From NCBI GenBank assembly GCA_036346405.1, contig CM070558.1, positions 2,480,001 through 2,544,000 of the forward strand: a stretch of 64,000 bases of DNA, in the 5' to 3' direction. This DNA is from Phyllostachys edulis. Taxonomy: Eukaryota > Streptophyta > Magnoliopsida > Poales > Poaceae. The notes below the pieces were generated by a model, which had not been told where the DNA came from, searched no databases, and saw only the letters and a list, made by a program, of their open reading frames with translations. Made by a program: the position numbers and the translations under genes. This document shows positions 22,203 through 32,928 of this stretch, piece after piece; the stretch's first letter is position 1; every line of letters starts with the position of its first letter.

Positions 22203-23035
22203 TACTGTGAGTCATCTCTTTGTTCACTGTTCTATATTTCAGTCATTTGGTATCTCATTACCTTGAATAGTTTGACTGCTGTCCAGTGAACTTTGAAGTG
22301 ATACTTCATTTCTGTCAAGTGGTATCTCATTACCTTGTGTAGTTCCTTCACTTCCCTGTTGTCCAGTGAAGTTTGGATTGATAATTTGCTTTATATGACT
22401 TGTTAGATTATCAAGATTATATGATAGCTCAAGGCCTAATTTATTTCATAGAAATTGTCATATTTAACTTGTGATTGAATATTGACAAAAGTGGTGAGGA
22501 GGCAAAGATTATATCTTGAGCAGCCCGACATCTGAGAGAAATAAACAAACTATTAAATCTGAGCATTATGCTAATTTCAATAGTCCTCATGTTCTTTATG
22601 TTGAGCATATTTTCTTGTTTAAATGACAGGGAGGATTTACATGTTTATATGTTAATATTGTAATTAAAAGCGGCTAGAAATATGATTTAATTATTGTTAA
22701 TTATGCTGGAATTAATTCTGAATGTTTGCTAAAACTGCTATATGTACAACAATTTCTACAACAATGGGAAGGGAGGATGCTCTATTTGTTATACATTGAC
22801 CAGCTAGCCCTAGGGGACACCGTTTTGGCACAGCAATTGAGATAATGTATGATGGTATGAGAAGAGTAAGTAGCAACGTCAAGAAAAATCAGAATCAAAA
22901 CTTTCCTTTAAATATTATCGCAAATAGCATAGCAAATGATGTCAAATCTACCCTGAAGTAAACTAAATCAATGTAAGAGCCCATGCTTCTTACCTCCTTT
23001 GAGTATGCAGCTGCTCAGGCTTTGTTACCGTTCCC
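22203..23035. repeat. Duplicated non-coding segment, copy 2 (pair of 8384-9235)
   Basis: Aligns with 8384-9235 from GTGAGTCATCTCTTTG to GAGTATGCAGCTGCTC, then passes into a kinase remnant, as copy 1 does. The shared order (segment, then RPK2 fragment on the minus strand) shows that both were duplicated together. Confidence 0.85.
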
Positions 23036-23100
23036 AAGGGTTCCAACTTCTGCTTTGACTCGTGTAAGTTAGCGGGCTCCAACATCAATACCCTCAAAAA
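23036..23100 (-). pseudogene. RPK2-like kinase remnant (copy 2), two scraps joined by deletion
   Basis: The plus strand reads CCCAAGGGTTCCAACTTCTG (complement encodes KAEVGTLG of the kinase N-lobe). It then jumps to GGCTCCAACATCAATACCC (complement encodes FEGIDVGA from the juxtamembrane part). In the copy at 55925-59345 these lie more than 2.7 kb apart with the TIR transposon, or about 150 bases apart without it. This copy therefore lost the sequence between them and everything downstream. Confidence 0.7.
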
Positions 23101-23220
23101 CCTCGGGGGCAGTAGCACATTAACATTAGCACAAATAATTGACAACCTCTTTGTTTCTAGACAATACTCGAAACAAATAATGCAACGTTGGTAGCAGCGA
23201 CCAGTGCTTACAAGTTTCCT
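23101..23220. other. Short spacer between the kinase scrap and LEO1 end
   Basis: No feature recognised. It directly precedes, on the plus strand, the TGA stop complement of the LEO1-like last exon, so it may contain the 3' untranslated region of that gene. Confidence 0.4.
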
Positions 23221-24261
23221 TCACTCGTCGTCGCTGTCAAAAACGACAGCCTTCCTACGATGAACAGCCTGCTGTTTTCTCGGAGGAGAGTCGTTGTCGT
23301 CGTCGTCGGAGTAGATCTCCTTGCGCCTTTGGCTCCCACCCCCTGATTCTCTCCTGCGCTTCGGTTCCCGCAGCAGCAGCTCCAATTTGATTATAGCATA
23401 TGACTACAGCATGTTTTCCTTTGAAGGTTGCAATGATGTATCAAAACCCCTTTTCAGTCATGCATAGAAATTACAGTCGGAATGGAATTCGCTGTAACAT
23501 GTATTTTCTGCCTCGTTCTGTTTTGTTACCATTTAATTTCAGAATGGCAGCACTGCGAAGCCTGCGCTTTTACTGACCTGCTGACGAATGATGCAACAGT
23601 GCTTAACGAAATTTATCTACAAAGTCTGCCTTCTAAAATGAAATTCAAATAGGTCATATTTCCAGTGTCAAAGTTACTGGCCATCTTGTTCTCGTCTGCT
23701 GCTAAGAGTTCATTATTTACCAAGCATGTCCAATGAGAAAACCCAACTCTTCGAAAAATTGGCAGGATTACAAAAAAGCACCAGCACTGCTTACTCTGGA
23801 AAAAGACAAAAAAATGGAGTTTGAGGCCATGACATGTTACCTCGATTTCTTCATCTGACATAGCCGCTTCTTCTTCCACGTCATCCTCCTCATCCAGCTC
23901 ATCGATCTTCCCTTCCATTGGTAGGCGAGTGCTCAATATCCTCGCCTTCAGTTTCATACTCCCACTCCTCCCTTTCACTCTCAGAGTATTCATTGGCCTG
24001 ACGTCTTGGTGGGCGAACAGGAGGAAAGGATGGTTTCCAAGGAACACTTCTGCTCATATTCGACTGAAATTGTGCACAGGATATATAGATAAGTATGAAC
24101 AGCAATATGTTGGTTAAAACGAGAAGCGTCTTTGTTCAGCTGCTTACCTTCTTTGCATTAATTATACGCCTCTCGGCTAGTGCTTCAGCCTCCAATTCAT
24201 CCTCAAAATGACTACGAGATGGCATTCTGCGAGAACTATAGTGATTGTCAGGCTCCTCATC
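23221..24261 (-). pseudogene. LEO1/VIP4-like PAF1-complex subunit, 3' exons (copy B)
   Basis: Three minus-strand exon-like stretches are seen. The first, 24148-24261, has an acceptor TTTTGGCAG and encodes DEEPDNHYSSRRMPSRSH...LEAEALAERRIINAKK, then donor GTAAGC. The second runs from 24063 to about 23844 (SNMSRSVPWKPSFPP..., SESEREEWEYETEGEDIEHSP, then an acidic run), with donor GTAACA. The last, about 23363-23221, encodes EPKRRR...SDDDDDDSPPRKQQ...RRKAVVFDSDDE and TGA. The acidic/basic tail and AERRIINAKK match my recollection of plant LEO1 (VIP4), an RNA polymerase II PAF1-complex subunit. A 4-base insertion (extra ATCG) in the second exon shifts the frame to a stop (GREDR-stop); copy C lacks it. 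The LEO1 core domain is absent. Confidence 0.7.
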
Positions 24262-24361
24262 CTGCCAAAAAAAAGTATATTGAATAAATTATTGGCACAT
24301 TTGGCTACTACCAAAAAACAGAGCTGATAACACAGACACAGCATAACATTAATGTCCCAAC
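24262..24361 (-). other. LEO1 intron sequence
   Basis: Directly upstream (minus strand) of the exon acceptor. The same sequence is at about 59365-59461, where it is followed by the same MITE insertion, so this is old intron sequence shared by both copies. Confidence 0.65.
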
Positions 24362-25939
24362 CAAGGATAAAAAAACCAGAACCGGTTGAAATCCCGGTCA
24401 GCGGCTGGTAACGGTAACCGGCCGGTTACCGGAAAACCCGGGGAAATACCGGATGAAATTCACGAACCGAATTTTAAATTGCAGATTTTGAAAACCGGTT
24501 ACCAGAAAAAACCGGTAAGAAAAACCGAAAAACCTGATGATCATCCATTGATCTGAGGAAAACCTTTCGATATTGCGTACAAGCTAGGTCTGATCTTTTC
24601 TGAAACAACGGCACAAGGCCTAAAATTCTCTGGATAATTAACAATAGATCTCAGGAACCTAAAAAAGGCACTAATTGATTATACATTATGGGATCATATC
24701 ATCTTATAATATTGTCCTATCCTTAGTTTTTCCAACTGGTTGCTTCTCTTGGATTGATCATCCATTGATTGACCAGAGAAACATCTAGTGGCCACTACTA
24801 CAAAAAGACTAATACTGGACGCCTCATCACAGACGGTTGACCAAAACCGTCGGTATTACATTCAATCACGAGCGGTTTTGGTTTAGAGACCGCGTACTCT
24901 TAACTGCGCTAAAAACCGTCGTGAAGAGCAATATCACGAGCGGTTCATGTTGAAAACCGTCGTGAAGTATCACGAGCGGTTACAACAAGAACCGTCTGTG
25001 ATATTAATCGATATCCTGAGCGGTTTTTAAACACAACCGTCTGTGAAGTATCACGAGCGGTTGCTCAACAAGAACCGCTGTGATATTATTAGTATCACGC
25101 ATGTTCTTAACAATAACCGTCAGTGATAATATCGCTCCAGCGTGAGTTTCTTCATCGCCGGCGCGCTCGTTAAATCGCCATCCGCCGGCTCCCCAATCGT
25201 CTCTTCATCGCATCGATCCGCCGGCTCCCCAATGCGTCTCTTCGTCTCACGCTCCGAATTTATTCCTTGTTTTATAAAAAGGATCATCCGCCATCCAAGA
25301 TGATCATCCCCACATACTTATAAAAAAACAGAAATGGCTGCCTCTTCCTTGTCGCCGGCACTAATGGCCTTCTGGCGCCTTGTCTGACACCTCTCTCGGT
25401 GTAAGTTGAACCGTCTTCGCGGAAGAACCTTTGTTTGATCAACAGTGTCTTCACTCCTCTGCCAGCGTAAATTTGCGGAGCGGTGGCGGCCACCTTCCGC
25501 CGTCTTGACATCCTCCTCCGCCGTGTCTTCGGGTGATCTCCCACTTTGGCAAGTTTACGCGTCATCGGCGTAGTCCTCCAAAACGGCGTTGCGTCTCGGG
25601 AGGCTTGCCGTCACTTGACCTGTATGTCGAGGCGGCGAGCGCATCGAAGTCGACCGGCCGAGACCCTCAAGCAAGGGAAGAGAGCCTATGGGCTCAATTC
25701 TTCTTGGTTCAACGATCGAGGTCTTGAGAGACACTCGAGCAGCGCATCAGCGGTGGGCGCATTTGAGCTTCGTCACGATGATCAGGAACCGTCCGATGCC
25801 GACACCGTCGCCTATGAAGTATTGCAGATGGAGATAGCAGCCTACCTTCGCCACTAGAAAAACCTTGTTTAATTATAGGTTTCTGCTTTTTTAATATAAA
25901 CATGTAATTTCTTCATGTCATGTAAGTGTATATACTTGA

Positions 25940-26165
25940 GAAAAAACCATTTCACAGACGGTTCCATTATGGAACCGTCCGTGATATGGGACATATCACG
26001 GACGGTTCCATAATGGAACCGTCCATGATATGTACCATATCACGGACGGTTCTATTATGGAACCGTCTGTGACATGTCCATATCACGGACGGTTCTATTA
26101 TGGAACCGTCTGTGATAATTATCACTGACTGTTCCATAATAGAACCGTCTGTGATAAGTCTCTTT
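25940..26165. repeat. Palindromic subterminal-type repeat cluster within the CACTA element
   Basis: About five tandem hairpin units of the form CACGGACGGTTCC-ATTATGG-AACCGTC(C/T)GTGA at roughly 40-45 base spacing. The units resemble the ends of the element but lie near its middle, suggesting either an older nested element end or internal amplification of binding sites. Confidence 0.75.
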
Positions 26166-26829
26166 ATAAGTAGGAGCTAGCCCAGCTTGCCGCTAGGGTT
26201 TGCACTCTAACTCGTCACTCCCCGGCGGCCTTACTCTCGTCTGTTCCCCTCCCCGTCGCTGCTGACGCCGCCATTCTTCCCGTCGCCGACGGTTGTAGCA
26301 CTCTGGTGACCTTTGCAAAAGACACTAAATGCGATAAGAGTGTCTTTTTCGGCGTCACCATTGTGCCACAACAACTTGATGATCTTAAACTCGTCACTCC
26401 CGGCTCGGCCGCTAGGTTTTGCGCCCGCCCTAACTCCGTTCCTCCCCAACTCGCGCGCCGCCGACCTCATCGCCGTCGCCGCTCGACCCCTTTGCGCCCG
26501 CTAGGGTCCCTAGCCGGCTTTGCTTTCCCCATCCTCCTCTATTCTCCTCTAGATCTGTTAGCTTAATGTCTTTTGTTGAGTTTGATTTTTATGCATGAGC
26601 CTTAAGTTGTGTCTCGATGTTTGTGTGATTTATGCAAGGTAAAGGAAATGGATGAGGGTTGTCTTTGGTGGTGGGGTCGCCACCGTGGTTCTTGTTGTAC
26701 TAAGGTCCTCTCTGTCTCTACCCTCCTTGCTCTGTGATGAAAATGGCTAGCTAGTGCTCTGCGATGGATCCGAGGGCTACTCTTGGTGTGGTGGGTTTAG
26801 ACACCCTTGGTCTTGTTCTCTTGCGATGA

Positions 26830-27272
26830 ACCGCTCAATGATGTTAATAGTCTTATGCTGAAATTGAATTGATAATTAGTTCATATTAATAGTCCCTTGC
26901 TCTGTGATGTAATGATGTAAATAGTCTTATGCTGAAATTGAATTGATAATTAGTTCATATTAATAGTCCCTTGCTGTGTGATGTAATGATGTCAATAGTC
27001 TTATGCTGAAATTGAATTGATAATTAGTTCATATTAATAGTCCCTTGCTCGTGATGTAATGATGTAAATAGTCTTATGCTGAAATTGAATTGATAATTAG
27101 TTCATATTAATAGTCCTCTTCTTGTGTGATGTAATGATGTTAAAAGTCTTATGCTGAAATTGAATTGATAATTAGTTCATATTAATAGTCCCTTGCTCTG
27201 TGATGTAATGGTGTCAATAGTCTTATGCTGAAATTGAATTGATAATTAGTTCATATTAATAGTCCCTTGTTC
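26830..27272. repeat. 74-bp tandem repeat, about six copies, in the CACTA interior
   Basis: The anchor AGTCTTATGCTGAAATTG begins at 26849, 26923, 26997, 27070, 27145 and 27219, giving periods of 73-75 bases. Copies are nearly identical, which suggests recent amplification. No coding content. Confidence 0.92.
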
Positions 27273-28972
27273 ATGCGGTCAAGTTCTCCTACCTCTTGCG
27301 TAGCAGGTTCGTCCTACCATTCCATTCATAATCTCTTCTCTATAAAGTCTCCAAGCAACAAGTTGAGAATTCTTTTGAAATATGAGAATGGTTGCTTGGT
27401 GTTCTTGTTGGGTTTAAAGACGATTACATGCTCAAGAATGGTTGGTTGCTAATACATGATGCCACTTCCCAGTCGGAGTACGTGCACATCAACGACACTT
27501 TCTGAACATAGCGACGTCCAATCCAGGTAATTGGATGTCCGAACGCTCTCTTTGCATCCATACTTTTTGAACTTGCAGGGGCTCAATGAGGTTGCCCGTG
27601 GCTACTGTCTCATCCTTCTCATGCTGCGTGGACGATCCCCCCAAAGTGGCTGAGAGACTACGAACAATATATATATAATATATATATGATGCCGGATTTA
27701 ATGGTACAAGCAGCCACTGCTTGGGCCTTTATAGAGAAAAGTCATCACAGACGGTTCCAGCCACAAACCGTCTGTGATATGTACTTATCACAGACGGTTT
27801 GTGGCTGAAACCGTCTGTGATATGTGCTTATCACAGATGGTTTGTGGATGAAACTGTCTGTGATATTACTTATCGTAGACGGTTTGAACCACAAACCGTC
27901 TGTGAAAGTATACATCACAGACGGTTCAAAACCGTGCATGATGACCTCATGTCATCATCGACCCATAAACTCGAGCGGCTCACGAAACCGCTGCGTGATG
28001 GCGTTACGAACCGTCTGTGAAAGCCTTTTCTGTAGTAGTGGTTGTTTATATCAGGTTGTTATTCTATCATAGGTAACTTCACCAGACTAACACATTGTTT
28101 GTATTCTCCTTCAAATTAAATATGACAAGTCTAATGCTAACTATAACTCTTTCAATATTGACGAGAGTTATTAACAGAGACTAGGTTGAACTAATATGGT
28201 AAAACTTATAGCCCTAAATATGATATGTAGTGATATATACCTTCCCAGATGGCTCAAAAATTCAAATTCAAGTTTGAAATTTTTTGGCTGGTATTTTTTC
28301 TACCAAGACCGGCCAGTAGAACCAGTTACCGCCGGTAACATGGGAATGAGGCCCATTGGAGTTACAACTCAACAGTAACCCATACCTTTTTTTTTATCAG
28401 AGATCCCGTGGTAAGCACGACCCACCCGTGATGTACTGCAAGAGGTCAGGAGGACCATTTTTTTTGCTGCGAAGTCACCACGGAAAGATGTGGTAGCACC
28501 GCATGGAGCTTACTGAGGAGGTGTGCGGGACCTCCCGGGGAGGTCTTCTTCGGACCTCTGGAGGTCTGTCGCCATCGACCTCCCGGGAGGTCTTGAGGAC
28601 CTCCTGGAGGTCATGGCCGCCACCCGCTCAGTAGCACCTCCGGGCACATCACTAAGAGAGGTCCGCGGGACCTCCCGAGCTAAGTCCCGAAGGACCTCCA
28701 GGTGGTCACCGCCTGTGCATCTGAGCTAGTCCCGGGACAGAGCTAGCCCGCACAAGAACACAAGCCAATACCACAACCACGAGGTCAAACAAAGATGAAG
28801 CGGACAAATTAAACTTTATATAATAGGACCTTATGGCGAGCTTGTTAACAAGAGGTGCGCCCTCGAGGGCTTACAACACCAACGAGGACTTACAAGCGGC
28901 AACAAGGAGCTTTAGGGCTCAAACACGGAACACGCAAAAGCCATCCAACAAGCACCACAGTGTCGGGTGGAG

Positions 28973-29207
28973 CCAAGGTTAGAAAAGCGAACAGGTTGCA
29001 TCCGGCCCCCCTCGTCTGCGTGTAACCGGCGATTCTTGGCGATTACGGGAATTCCGAGACGAATTTGGCAAAATTTGCTTAAAATTCATCGAAATTCGAA
29101 ATTTGAATTTTGAAGTTGCTAAACCGGACGTTGTAGCTCGGTTTCGTCTTCGGAGAGGGCGGTGGCAGAATCGCGGTAACCGGCATGTTACCGCCGGGTT
29201 TTGAACC
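28973..29207. mobile_element. hAT-like MITE (235 bp) inside the left Gypsy LTR only
   Basis: The right LTR has an uninterrupted GTCGGGTGGAGGACGTCC at the same place (about 38050), which defines the insertion exactly. The element starts CCAAGGTTAGAAAA and ends TTTTGAACC, flanked by near-identical 8-base copies GGGTGGAG and TGGTGGAG. Ends and GGTAACCGG motifs resemble the LEO1-intron MITEs. It postdates insertion of the Gypsy element. Confidence 0.82.
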
Positions 29208-30956
29208 TGGTGGAGGACGTCCTAGGCAGCTTAGTCGTCGAAGAACTCCTCCTCGAAGAGGTCTGCACCGCCCTGCACTTGATCATCCTCATACTCTGCT
29301 TTGACACAGGGCTTAAGCCATGAGTACTTGGAATGTACTCAGCAAGTCACAGAGAGCAAAGATGCAATAATATTCATGCAAGGACTTACCATTGGAGAGC
29401 TGTATGGTTAGTTTGCGCAAAGCCAGATTTGAACACTAAAAATAGTAATAGATTGAAAAGCAGCAAGGTAAAACCATAATACATAATAGATTGAAGTTGG
29501 AAAAGTGGAGGGAGCACCGGCACGCCCACAACAAATACATGGGGACGTCTGGTCACACGGTGGCAGTCCTCTCCCAACAACCACTCAAGAGCACCCACTC
29601 AAGAGGTCCGAGCCAGTCCCTGGACCACTACCCGAGCCAACCCTGACCCCTCTAGAGCCGGCCAGGGTCTCTTCGAGGTAAAGCCAAGGCATCTCGCTGT
29701 AGTGCCCAACGACACCAAATTTCCAAAACAACTACCCCTTGCACCATTTTCACTGAGCATGTCCATGACCAAGGACTTGGCTATTCGAATAGATCTTTCA
29801 CTCTGCAGAGGTGTACAACTTTACCCACAATCCACGATCTCTCTAGCGGGACGGGTTCCGGTCACCCTTGCTCACTTCCTAAGGTGAGCAGTCTAGAGAG
29901 CGCGGCAAGGCCTTTACAAAGCTTTGAACTGACTAGGGCTGCCCGCTAAGGTTTCACAATCCCCTCCAGTGGTCTAGAAATCCACAGGGTTATGGGGTGC
30001 CCCCTCTTGCGCCAACGAATCACACGCTCAACCACAACAGCCCCAAGCCATCTCATTGCTAATTATTCAGCCCAGACCATTCCCATAAAATGATCTTGTG
30101 GTTGCACTGTTTGGCCCAGTTCAACAGACACAAAGTGAAGTCCTTAGTTGTGCTAAGGCAAGACTTCCACAACTAAGTGTGCAAAGCACCCACTACTCAC
30201 TCCCTGCCTTCTTGCCTCAGCAAAACAATTTGTATAAGCCCATGCCAAAAGACCACCCAGTCCTGGCACACAAATTTTTAACCAAGTGGTCTCACACCAT
30301 GGTCAACACAGCTTAGGCATCCTGCCATAGCTGCTCAACAATGGCACCAGCCACACAATTCATAATTTATTAGTCAAGATTATTAGAGATGAAGCATGAT
30401 ACGTTGAACCACGCTTTTCTAAGGTCAGTATAAGACCTCGGCCCCCATGTTGGCAAATAACAAAGAACACCAACTAAATTATCCACCCTAAGGCTCACAA
30501 GGTGAACATGACAACATGATGGAGACAAGGTATAAAGGAGGCATAACAACAAGTAGGCAAGTAACTACAGCCCAAACCATTTTCATATAAACATAGCCAT
30601 GCATGATAAAGTAAAACCGAAATACATTTACTGAAACTTGGTTCAAGATGATCAAAGGGATCTGTGGCTTGCCTTGGTCAAGCGATGGTGAGCCTTCTGC
30701 AAAGAAGAGCTAGGTCCAAGATCTCCTCGAACTCATGATCTACGTTAGCAAGAAAACCAAATAAGCAAAACCACATTAAGCCAGAGAACTTCAAAAGAAC
30801 CAAAAAGGAACTCAAACCAACTCAGCCAAAAAGGAAACCAAGAGGCTTAACACGCCTCAAAGAGCTCTGGGAAAGGTCTTGCACAAGGAAGGCGAGCAGA
30901 TGAGGCGAGGAAGGAAGAAATGAGCAACAAAGTTACAAAGGCTTGCCCGCCCTGAG

Positions 30957-30968
30957 CTTTATATAGCC
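30957..30968 (-). promoter_or_regulatory. TATA box in the left Gypsy LTR
   Basis: The minus strand reads GGCTATATAAAG. The identical sequence lies in the right LTR at 39805-39816. Both are downstream, in the element's sense, of the GACCTCC-rich repeats. Confidence 0.7.
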
Positions 30969-31825
30969 GGAGTTGGTAGTGTGCACCACAAGGAAAACTC
31001 AGTGACGTGTAGGCAATCGGGACAACTAGGGCAAGGCTTGCCCTAAAAGAATTGAAATAAAGTACCTCAGATGTGACTGCATTTAATGTGACCCGACACC
31101 TATTAAATGCGCCTGAGTTTCGAGGCAAGAGCAATAATTACAAGGTGAAGAGGGGTGGCAAGTGGGGCCGATCAAAGGGTGCACCACCAGTCAAAGAGGT
31201 GGCCCCACCGCAAGGGTCATCCCGCCAAAGACCACTGTGTGAGGTCTGGGCAAGAGGTCCAAGACACTTAGAGGGGGAGGTCTGGACAGGAGGTCCAAGG
31301 ACTCAAGAGGAGGTTCTGGACAAGAGGTCCTCAAAGCTCAACGAGGAGGTCTGGACGCCTGAGACTGCACAAGGGAGGTCTAAGGGTAAAGATTTCAAGG
31401 GAGGACCTCAACGGTCCGAGATCAAAGGTGCGAGGAGGTCGACCAACAGAATATCTGATTTAGGAGGTGGTCCTTACAAAAGACAAAGCAAGGACCGAGG
31501 AGGTGGTCTTTGCAAAACAACCAGGAGGAGGTCCGGAAACAAGGAAAAGCAAGAAGAAAGCGAGCCGTTCGATTGAAATCAGGCGGCCCAAAAGGATAGG
31601 AACGTTAAGTACCAAACTAACGTGCCCTTAGGATCGGGCCATCCAAACCACATCGGATGGTCCTAAGGTTAAGAAGGCAAGGCCTCAAGCGTCTGACCAC
31701 GAGAGTCAAAGATGGGTTCAAGCGCTAAGGAGGTCTTGGACCTAAGGAGGTCGGAACCTTTGGATCCAACTAAGGGAGGACACAGACGGCTAAGATCTCC
31801 CGAGAGGAGGTCCTAATGGCGAGAT

Positions 31826-32265
31826 CCTAACAAGGGAGGTCCGGCGGCTAGATCTCAACAAGGGAGGTCGAGCGGCCAGATCTCAACAAGGGAGGTCTAG
31901 CGGCTAGATCTCAACAAGGGAGGTCTGGCGGCAGATCTCAACAAGGGAGGTCTGAGCGGCAGATCTCAACAAGGGAGGTCTGAGCGCCAGATCTCAACAA
32001 GGGAGGTCTGGCGGCCAGATCTCAACAAGGGAGGTCTGAGCGGCCAGATCTCAACAAGGGAGGTCTGGCGGCCAGATCTCAACAAGGGAGGTCTGAGCGG
32101 CGAGATCTCAACAAGGGAGGTCTGAGGCGAGATCTCAACAAGGGAGGTCTGCGGCTAGATCTCAACAAGGGAGGTCTGAGCGGCTAGATCTCAACAAGGG
32201 AGGTCTGGCGGCTAGATCTCAACAAGGGAGGTCTGAGCGGCTAGATCTCAACAAGGGAGGTCTTA
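31826..32265. repeat. 31-bp tandem array in the left Gypsy LTR, about 15 copies
   Basis: Unit AACAAGGGAGGTCTGAGCGGC(T)AGATCTC with period 29-32. Alternating units lack GA in CTGAGCGG. The right LTR has about 8 units, so the array has expanded or contracted since insertion. Confidence 0.92.
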
Positions 32266-32892
32266 AAGGACGCGGACGAGGTCCGAAGGACCTGAAAAAA
32301 GTCCTTGAGGGACGGAGGAGGTCTATTTGGACACAAGGGAGATCCAAATAGCCATGAGGAGGTCTAGGAGGGTCCCAAAAGGGGCGCTGGGAGGTCCAGA
32401 GAGACTCTGGAGTGCCCAAGAGAACTCAGGGGTTCCAAGAGAGCGTGGAGAGGTCCACGGGGAGGTCCAAAAGAAGCAAAACCAAGCGTGGCTTGGGGGG
32501 GGGACCAAAGAGGTTTTGAAACACAAACCCGAGCCGGGTCCTTGACAGGAAAACCCTAAGCAAGGGAGAGGTTCGAATAGAGGGGAGATAAGAGAGAGGT
32601 TTGGATCTCAAAGAGATTCAACCCAACAAAGGAAGTTAAGAGAGAAGAGACAAACCCAGGGACACACAGAGAGGCTCCGGAGAACCAACGGCCCGAGGGC
32701 AGCAAAGACACCACAGAGAGCCTCAACAGCAAGGAGCACCAACAAAGAACTTAGTTAAGGTTTAATTAATTCCAATTGAACTCTCCAGATTTCAAAACGT
32801 CAGGTTAAGCTTTGGGTTCTCAATAAAGCCAAATGGTTACTTTTATTTTGAAAACCAGGCAAGAAACTTTTTAAAGAAAACGGGACGTTACA

Positions 32893-32906
32893 AACCTTCA
32901 CCCCTT
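32893..32906 (-). promoter_or_regulatory. Polypurine tract of the Gypsy element
   Basis: The minus strand reads AAGGGGTGAAGGTT immediately before the 3' LTR start TGTAACGTCC. Position and composition are as expected for plus-strand priming. Confidence 0.8.
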
Positions 32907-32928
32907 AAGGGAATCTCGACCCCGAGAT

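Larger units (their letters stand above)
24793..28040. mobile_element. Non-autonomous CACTA element (3248 bp)
   Basis: Starts CACTACTACAAAAAG and ends CTTTTCTGTAGTAGTG, which are inverted repeats of each other and typical CACTA (En/Spm) termini. Subterminal regions carry many direct and inverted copies of TCACAGACGGTT / AACCGTCTGTGA (24830-25130, 25940-26165, 27745-28025). The interior has G/C-rich gene-like stretches (25140-25860, 26180-26570) without a recognised protein, a 74-bp tandem array and an AT microsatellite at 27668-27690. No transposase motif was seen. The 3-base flanks (GGC and GTT) do not match, so the target duplication has decayed or cannot be confirmed. Confidence 0.88.
24362..28375. 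mobile_element. hAT-like MITE in the LEO1 intron, split by a CACTA element
   Basis: 24362-24792 plus 28041-28375 together correspond to the uninterrupted 755-base element at 59462-60216. The left end begins CAAGGATAAAAAAACC after the target copy GTCCCAAC (24354-24361), and inside are GGCCGGTTACCGG-type repeats. The right end is missing: after GTTACCGCCGGTAAC the sequence passes into other DNA and the Gypsy LTR. Homology resumes on each side of the CACTA element, which proves that it inserted later. Confidence 0.75.
28409..32892 (-). repeat. 3' LTR of the Gypsy element (left copy)
   Basis: Runs from TGGTAAGCACGACCCACC to GGGACGTTACA. Compared with the right copy it carries a 235-base MITE (28973-29207) and twice as many 31-bp units (31826-32265). 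Many scattered 1-4 base indels separate the two LTRs. The first 300 bases are full of inverted GACCTCC / GGAGGTC pairs (28520-28720). Frames within the LTR are not genes. Confidence 0.88.

Noticed and set aside
23221..24261. SPT2-like chromatin protein as the identity of the acidic fragments
   Set aside because: SPT2 ends in a different conserved motif. The exon AEGQNIRAHSILQRKREK and AERRIINAKK fit LEO1/VIP4 better.
24793..28040. TNP2-type transposase in the CACTA element
   Set aside because: Neither strand shows a transposase motif; the G/C-rich segments have only short unlike frames.
31826..32265. Centromeric or subtelomeric satellite
   Set aside because: The array is short, confined to the LTR, present in both LTRs, and has no telomere-type repeat nearby.
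30847..32545. Frames of 60-167 codons within the Gypsy LTRs
   Set aside because: They are not conserved between the two LTR copies, where indels shift them, and they include the 31-bp array.
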